A stretch of DNA of 14,783 bases, from assembly GCA_947628195.1 (NCBI GenBank), contig CANQZB010000011.1, forward strand, positions 1-14,783. Direction: 5' to 3'. Each line of letters begins with the position of its first letter. Position 1 is the stretch's first letter. Of this stretch, positions 11,101-14,783 are shown one piece after another. The translations under genes and the position numbers were made by a program. This DNA is from an uncultured Clostridia bacterium. GTDB taxonomy: Bacteria > Bacillota > Clostridia > Christensenellales > UBA1242. The notes beneath the pieces were generated by a model. It saw only the letters and a program-made list of their open reading frames with translations. It made no database searches and was not told the DNA's origin.

Positions 11101-14100
11101 TTATGCTAATTCATTAATGTAAAGTTGAACAAACCTTAATGTTAAGCCGTTGTTTGCATACCAACTTGCATTGCCTGATAATGTGGTAACTGTATCAAAC
11201 TCTAAGGTAAATCTATATTCACTGCCAAACCAGTTAAATGCAGAGCCTGCACCGTGTAAAACCACTTCGCCATCAAATGAACTTGTGTTGTTGAATGCTT
11301 CAGCATTAACATCTTTAACAAAACTTCTCTTTTCTGCTGAAGTGTCGGTCATGTCATTACCTGTTAACCAGTCGTTAGTAATATTAGAAGATTGATAGTT
11401 AAAGCCTGCCAAGTCAGTAACATTAATAACAACGTTCTTCATTGTTCCGGAAGCGCCATCTTCAGCATACAAATTGTAAGAGTTTGCAGATCTTCCGCCC
11501 CAAGCTTCGCCTAATGTAACATTGTTTGCATCTCTCCAAGTTTCTTTATAGAAAGCGTCTGCATATCCAGCAAATTCACTGTTGATTGTAGCTTTATTTA
11601 AAACTGCTCCATCTGGGAAGATTAAAGCAATTAATGAAACTTTTGCACCGTTTGATGCGCCTTCAATCACGCTAGATGCTTGAACATTTGTAATAGTTGA
11701 ATTGCCTTGTGCATAAACCACACCTGCAACATATCTATCGCCTTTAATGTTATTACGTTCAATAGTTGTAACGCCTTCAACTGTGGTTAATTTGCCCACA
11801 AACACTTGGTCTAAGTTACCGCCATTCATGTTTACAACCGCACCTGCAACAGTGTTGCCTTCAATATTAGAAGAATTTACGAATAATTGAGAAGCAGATC
11901 CTTCGTTTGTAACAATTGCACCAGCAGAGCGATAATCTTTATCTGTCATTAAAGTGCCAAGTCTGGTTAAATTGTTGTAAGCGTTTCTAATAGTGCCATT
12001 ATTAATTACTGCAATACCGCCAATATTTAAAACATTTGCTGTAACAGTATCTTTATTTAAAATACCAGCACCTGTTACGGTTACATTTTCAACTGTGCCG
12101 TTGTTTTCTGCAACTAAACCTGCAAGGTTCAAAGCAGAATTTGTTTTTTCTACATTAATTGTAACGTCTGCGTTAGAGTTGCTTAAACTTGCATTGTTAA
12201 CAGCAACCAAACCTGCAACATCAGCTTCGAAACTATCTTTGCTGTAATTTACTATTAATTCAACTTGGTTGTTGTCTAACGAGCCATTGTTCTCTGCAAC
12301 TAAACCTGCAATCTTTTCATTGCCAGATAGTGTTGCTTTAACCATATTGCCAGTTAATTCACCAGATCTAACAACTGCAACCACACCAGATGCATTAGTT
12401 ATTTGCGCGCCAGTTACAACAGTTAAACGTCCGGTTTGGCCAATTTCGCAATTTAATATCTTTGTTCCGTTATCTATAACACCTGCAACTGCACCAAAGT
12501 TGGTGGCAGTTAAGTTAATATCTTCTGCAAAATCGAATGTAACGTTTTCTATTGAAGAAACAGAGCCTTCAACGCTGGATACAATTTCGCCTGCAAGCGT
12601 ACCTGCATTGTTAATTGTTTGACCATTTTCATTTACAAAACTAACATTTACAAATTTAATATTTCTTACTATAGAATTATCTATTTTTGTAAATAAGCCC
12701 ATGTTACCTTCGCTTACACCAATTTTTAAGTTTTTAATAACTGCGCCTTTACCATCTATAACGCTGTTAATTAATTGATGTGGAGTTAAGGTTTCGTTAG
12801 CAAAGTCATATTCTTCACCAGTCAATTCGATTCTAACGCCTTCCAAATCTGCATCTAATTTTTCTTTTAAATCTTCCACATTTGTTACAGGAGTTCTATC
12901 CAACTCACTTGCTAAATAATCCGAAGTAACGCCTGGGAATTCGCTATCTGACATTTTCAAAGTAGGTAACTCATTAATAGAATAGTTCCAAATTAATGGG
13001 CTCCACAAAACTTTGTCTTCAGCGCTGTAGCCATAATAAGTGTATTCTTTATCTGTGTAATATTTTAAATCGTTAACGGTGGTTGCTGTTACAAGGTAGA
13101 AACCTTTATCTATTTGAACTAAACCTTTTTCAGAAACCACTTCGTTTTCAATATAGTTTTTAACTGTATCGTTAGAATAAGCAATAAGTTTATCTGCACT
13201 GCCAACTGCATAGTTACCAACTAAATATTTTAGTTTTGCGTTTTTGCTATCGGTTGTTTCTTCATCGTTAGTTGTAGCGAATTCACCAATAAATGCTTCA
13301 AAGTTAGCAACTTCGCTATTTGCAACAGCATAAGATTGACGAATTGTGCCTTTGTTTTTAGAAACAACAAATCTGCCAACCAAACCGCCAAGTTTGCCTT
13401 CGCCAGCAAGGGTTAGTTCGTTAACATAAACTGCATTAACGCTAGATTCTTGCACTTCGCCTAGCAAACCACCTGCTACGCCGTTAGCGGTAACTGTTGT
13501 GTTTTCAGCATAAGACATTTCTACCGTGCTGTTAGCATTAACCAAACCAACCAATGCACCAACTTTTGCATCCGCGCTTGTGCTTGCAACGGTGGAATTT
13601 TCCACCCTAATTTTGCTTACATAGCCTTGAACTTCGCCTGCCAAAGCGCCAGCAGTTGCAAATTCGCCATCTATATTGGCATTAGAAATAACTAAATCTG
13701 TAACATAAGCGTCTGGGCCAATAGAAGAGAACAAGCCCGCATTAGTTAAAGAAGCATCTTCTTCAGTTAAGTTTAACCTAGAAATAACATGGCCATTGCC
13801 GTTAAAGTGGCCTTTAAATTGCTTATAACCTTGGTCTACAATATGGCCAATTGGCAAAAAGTTTTCGGTTAAGGTAATATCTTTCATTAATTCATAATAG
13901 CCATCAAGCCCATAGGTAGAGCCAATAAGTGCCAAATCGTCTTCATCAAATAAATTGTAAGGATTTGCCACACTACCGTCACCAATGTGCACTTTAATTG
14001 TAAAAGATGGGAACTTTTTGTTGGTTGTTGAAATAACAACGTCAACAACGCCACCTTTTTTAGCTAAATAATAGCCATCGTTTTGATATTCTACATAAGT

Positions 14101-14322
14101 GGTAACATCTTCACCACCTGCATTGTAATTGTAGGATGTGTGTTTATTTTTCCTTTTAACGTTCAAACCAAGTTCGTTTACTGAAATAATATCGTTAACA
14201 TTGCAGTAAATTTCTTTGGTTGTGAAGTTAATAATTTCATCGTTGCGCAAGAAATAATATGTAGTAAGGCTAATGCATACTGCAACCACTATGCCAACTA
14301 GAACGACTAAAAATTTTTTCAT
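11101..14322 (-). CDS. Large exported beta-helix/GLUG-repeat protein
   Basis: The 1073-residue product starts at ATG 14322 (MKKFLVVLVGIVV), 4 nt after GGGGAG; the in-frame start at 14340 would put charged residues ahead of the export signal. A hydrophobic helix at 4-24 is a signal peptide or membrane anchor; VAVC is not a proper lipobox. Residues ~30-115 look like an Ig-like domain. From ~120 comes the pattern PYNLFDEDDLALIG..YYELMKDITL..PIG..FKGHFNGNGHVISRL, typical of repeat-helix adhesin-like proteins, then GLUG-type units (AGALAGEV 224, VGALVGLV 254, AGGLLGEV 283, LGGLVGRF 311). A second array (515-880) has IAGLVAENNG-like repeats at about 671, 702, 733 and 768. No LPxTG, SLH or choline-binding anchor is seen. 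Ligand unknown; it is probably surface-displayed. Confidence 0.88.
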   Translation of the reverse strand: MKKFLVVLVGIVVAVCISLTTYYFLRNDEIINFTTKEIYCNVNDIISVNELGLNVKRKNKHTSYNYNAGGEDVTTYVEYQNDGYYLAKKGGVVDVVISTTNKKFPSFTIKVHIGDGSVANPYNLFDEDDLALIGSTYGLDGYYELMKDITLTENFLPIGHIVDQGYKQFKGHFNGNGHVISRLNLTEEDASLTNAGLFSSIGPDAYVTDLVISNANIDGEFATAGALAGEVQGYVSKIRVENSTVASTSADAKVGALVGLVNANSTVEMSYAENTTVTANGVAGGLLGEVQESSVNAVYVNELTLAGEGKLGGLVGRFVVSKNKGTIRQSYAVANSEVANFEAFIGEFATTNDEETTDSKNAKLKYLVGNYAVGSADKLIAYSNDTVKNYIENEVVSEKGLVQIDKGFYLVTATTVNDLKYYTDKEYTYYGYSAEDKVLWSPLIWNYSINELPTLKMSDSEFPGVTSDYLASELDRTPVTNVEDLKEKLDADLEGVRIELTGEEYDFANETLTPHQLINSVIDGKGAVIKNLKIGVSEGNMGLFTKIDNSIVRNIKFVNVSFVNENGQTINNAGTLAGEIVSSVEGSVSSIENVTFDFAEDINLTATNFGAVAGVIDNGTKILNCEIGQTGRLTVVTGAQITNASGVVAVVRSGELTGNMVKATLSGNEKIAGLVAENNGSLDNNQVELIVNYSKDSFEADVAGLVAVNNASLSNSNADVTINVEKTNSALNLAGLVAENNGTVENVTVTGAGILNKDTVTANVLNIGGIAVINNGTIRNAYNNLTRLGTLMTDKDYRSAGAIVTNEGSASQLFVNSSNIEGNTVAGAVVNMNGGNLDQVFVGKLTTVEGVTTIERNNIKGDRYVAGVVYAQGNSTITNVQASSVIEGASNGAKVSLIALIFPDGAVLNKATINSEFAGYADAFYKETWRDANNVTLGEAWGGRSANSYNLYAEDGASGTMKNVVINVTDLAGFNYQSSNITNDWLTGNDMTDTSAEKRSFVKDVNAEAFNNTSSFDGEVVLHGAGSAFNWFGSEYRFTLEFDTVTTLSGNASWYANNGLTLRFVQLYINELA

Positions 14323-14354
14323 TTTTCTCCCCTCCAACAAGAATTGATACCCCT

Positions 14355-14382
14355 ATTATAACCAAATCTGTGAATTTGTCAA
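14355..14382 (-). promoter_or_regulatory. Promoter of the 1073-residue protein gene
   Basis: Perfect TTGACA (14377-14382), 16-nt spacer, perfect TATAAT (14355-14360). Upstream lies AAATTTAAAAAATTTTTAAA, an UP-like A-tract. The 15 bases GGGTATTGACAAATT are identical to those in the promoter at 4236-4264. The strength suggests an abundant protein. Confidence 0.9.
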
Positions 14383-14535
14383 TACCCATTTTAAAAATTT
14401 TTTAAATTTTTTTAAGGTTTACAAATTTTAGCCGATTTTAAGGGTAACCCACTTAAATGATTTATGCAAAAAATTTTATTTTAACTACTAATTTTACTTA
14501 ATTTAGCATTAATGTTATTAAATTTAAATAAAGAT

Positions 14536-14564
14536 TTGGTTTTTTTTAAAAAATGTTGTAGTAT
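14536..14564 (+). promoter_or_regulatory. Possible recD2 promoter, predicting a leaderless mRNA
   Basis: TTGGTT (14536-14541), 17-nt spacer, TAGTAT (14559-14564), ending 6 nt before the GTG. Both hexamers are imperfect; TATATT (14562-14567) is an overlapping alternative -10. The rest of 14383-14535 is AT-rich with no other gene or site that I can support. Confidence 0.35.
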
Positions 14565-14570
14565 ATTACA

Positions 14571-14783
14571 GTGAAAATTGTGGGCAGTGTTGAAAATATT
14601 GTGTTTAGGAATGCAGAAAACGGTTATTCTGTTATAAATCTTTCACACAACAATAAAAAAATCACCGCAGTTGGCACTGCACCCGAGGTTTATGAGGGGC
14701 AAACTGTTGAAATTGAAGGCGAATTTGTTGTAAACAAAAAATTTGGCGAACAGTTTAAAATAAATGAAATTAAGGTGGTTGAG
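14571..14783 (+). CDS. recD2: RecD2-like (YrrC) ATP-dependent DNA helicase, N-terminal part
   Basis: RecD2 is a 5'-3' superfamily 1B DNA helicase of bacteria that often lack RecBCD, involved in replication-fork and repair processes. Only 71 residues are in the window: VKIVGSVENIVFRNAENGYSVINL, then AVGTAPEVYEGQTVEIEGEF, KKFGEQFKINEIKVVE. This matches the N-terminal OB-like domain of the family (G-x-V-x-x-I-x-FRN-x-ENGY-(S/T)-V and the later YG-x-QFK motif, here FGEQFK). The helicase motifs lie beyond the edge. The start is GTG 14571, with no Shine-Dalgarno sequence. A second GTG four codons in is possible but equally lacks one. It diverges from the surface-protein gene. Confidence 0.88.
   Translation, partial: MKIVGSVENIVFRNAENGYSVINLSHNNKKITAVGTAPEVYEGQTVEIEGEFVVNKKFGEQFKINEIKVVE

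Noticed and set aside
11900..12400. Repeated GCAACTAAACCTGCAA-like words as DNA repeats or a CRISPR array
   Set aside because: They encode the AGLVA(E/V)NN protein repeats; spacing is irregular and codons vary, as in coding repeats.
12269..12622. 117-residue open frame on the plus strand
   Set aside because: It is antisense to the repeat region of the surface protein; Thr/Ala/Pro-rich content mirrors the Asn/Gly/Val codons opposite.
14418..14423. TTTACA after an A/T tract as a recD2 -35 box
   Set aside because: No -10-like hexamer occurs 15-19 nt downstream, and the GTG start is ~150 nt away.

Overview
The window looks like a chromosomal segment of a low-GC, Gram-positive bacterium of the Bacillota (Firmicutes), probably an uncultured clostridium-like lineage. 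The supporting signs are strong AGGAG-type ribosome binding sites, consensus TTGACA/TATAAT promoters with A-tracts upstream, a spoVG homologue, a zinc-binding L31, the rpmE-prmC-prfA order, and a RecD2-type helicase. Genes end in TAA and TAG, murC ends in TGA, and tryptophan is encoded by TGG, so the standard bacterial code is expected. I see no tRNA, rRNA, CRISPR array, transposase, phage gene or integron. Apart from a few lineage-specific genes of unknown function, this is a housekeeping region.

Layout. (1) 1-2616, minus strand: the start of the S10 ribosomal-protein operon, rpsJ-rplC-rplD-rplW-rplB, with rplB cut by the window edge. It is driven by a near-consensus promoter (2952-2980) and preceded by an unusually long (~330 nt) leader rich in hairpins. 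(2) 3009-4208, minus strand: two tandem, mutually related genes of unknown function behind their own strong promoter. (3) 4332-5274, plus strand: a small RNHCP-type zinc-ribbon protein and an unrecognised 158-residue protein, each with its own promoter. (4) 5307-6890, minus strand: an unrecognised 527-residue protein with a long low-complexity tail, sharing a bidirectional terminator with gene 4798-5274. (5) 7019-9195, minus strand: rpmE, prmC, prfA (ribosomal protein L31, the release-factor glutamine methyltransferase and its substrate RF1). (6) 9255-10544, minus strand: murC; divergent from it, 10735-11001, plus strand: spoVG. (7) 11101-14322, minus strand: a 1073-residue exported repeat protein of beta-helix/GLUG type. 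(8) 14571-14783, plus strand: the first 71 residues of a RecD2-like helicase.

How they fit together. Most of the window serves translation (S10 operon, L31, PrmC, RF1); murC makes peptidoglycan precursors; SpoVG is a nucleic-acid-binding regulator; the large repeat protein faces the outside. The most interesting signals are in the control sequences. They are a structured S10 leader containing a terminator-like hairpin and competing stems; three genes (RNHCP, murC, recD2) with no Shine-Dalgarno sequence but a -10 element 5-6 nt before the start codon, which suggests leaderless mRNAs; a promoter module reused almost word for word in front of three unrelated transcription units; and an inverted repeat that could hide the rpmE ribosome binding site in read-through transcripts only. 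All functional statements rest on reading motifs by eye; no search or folding was run.
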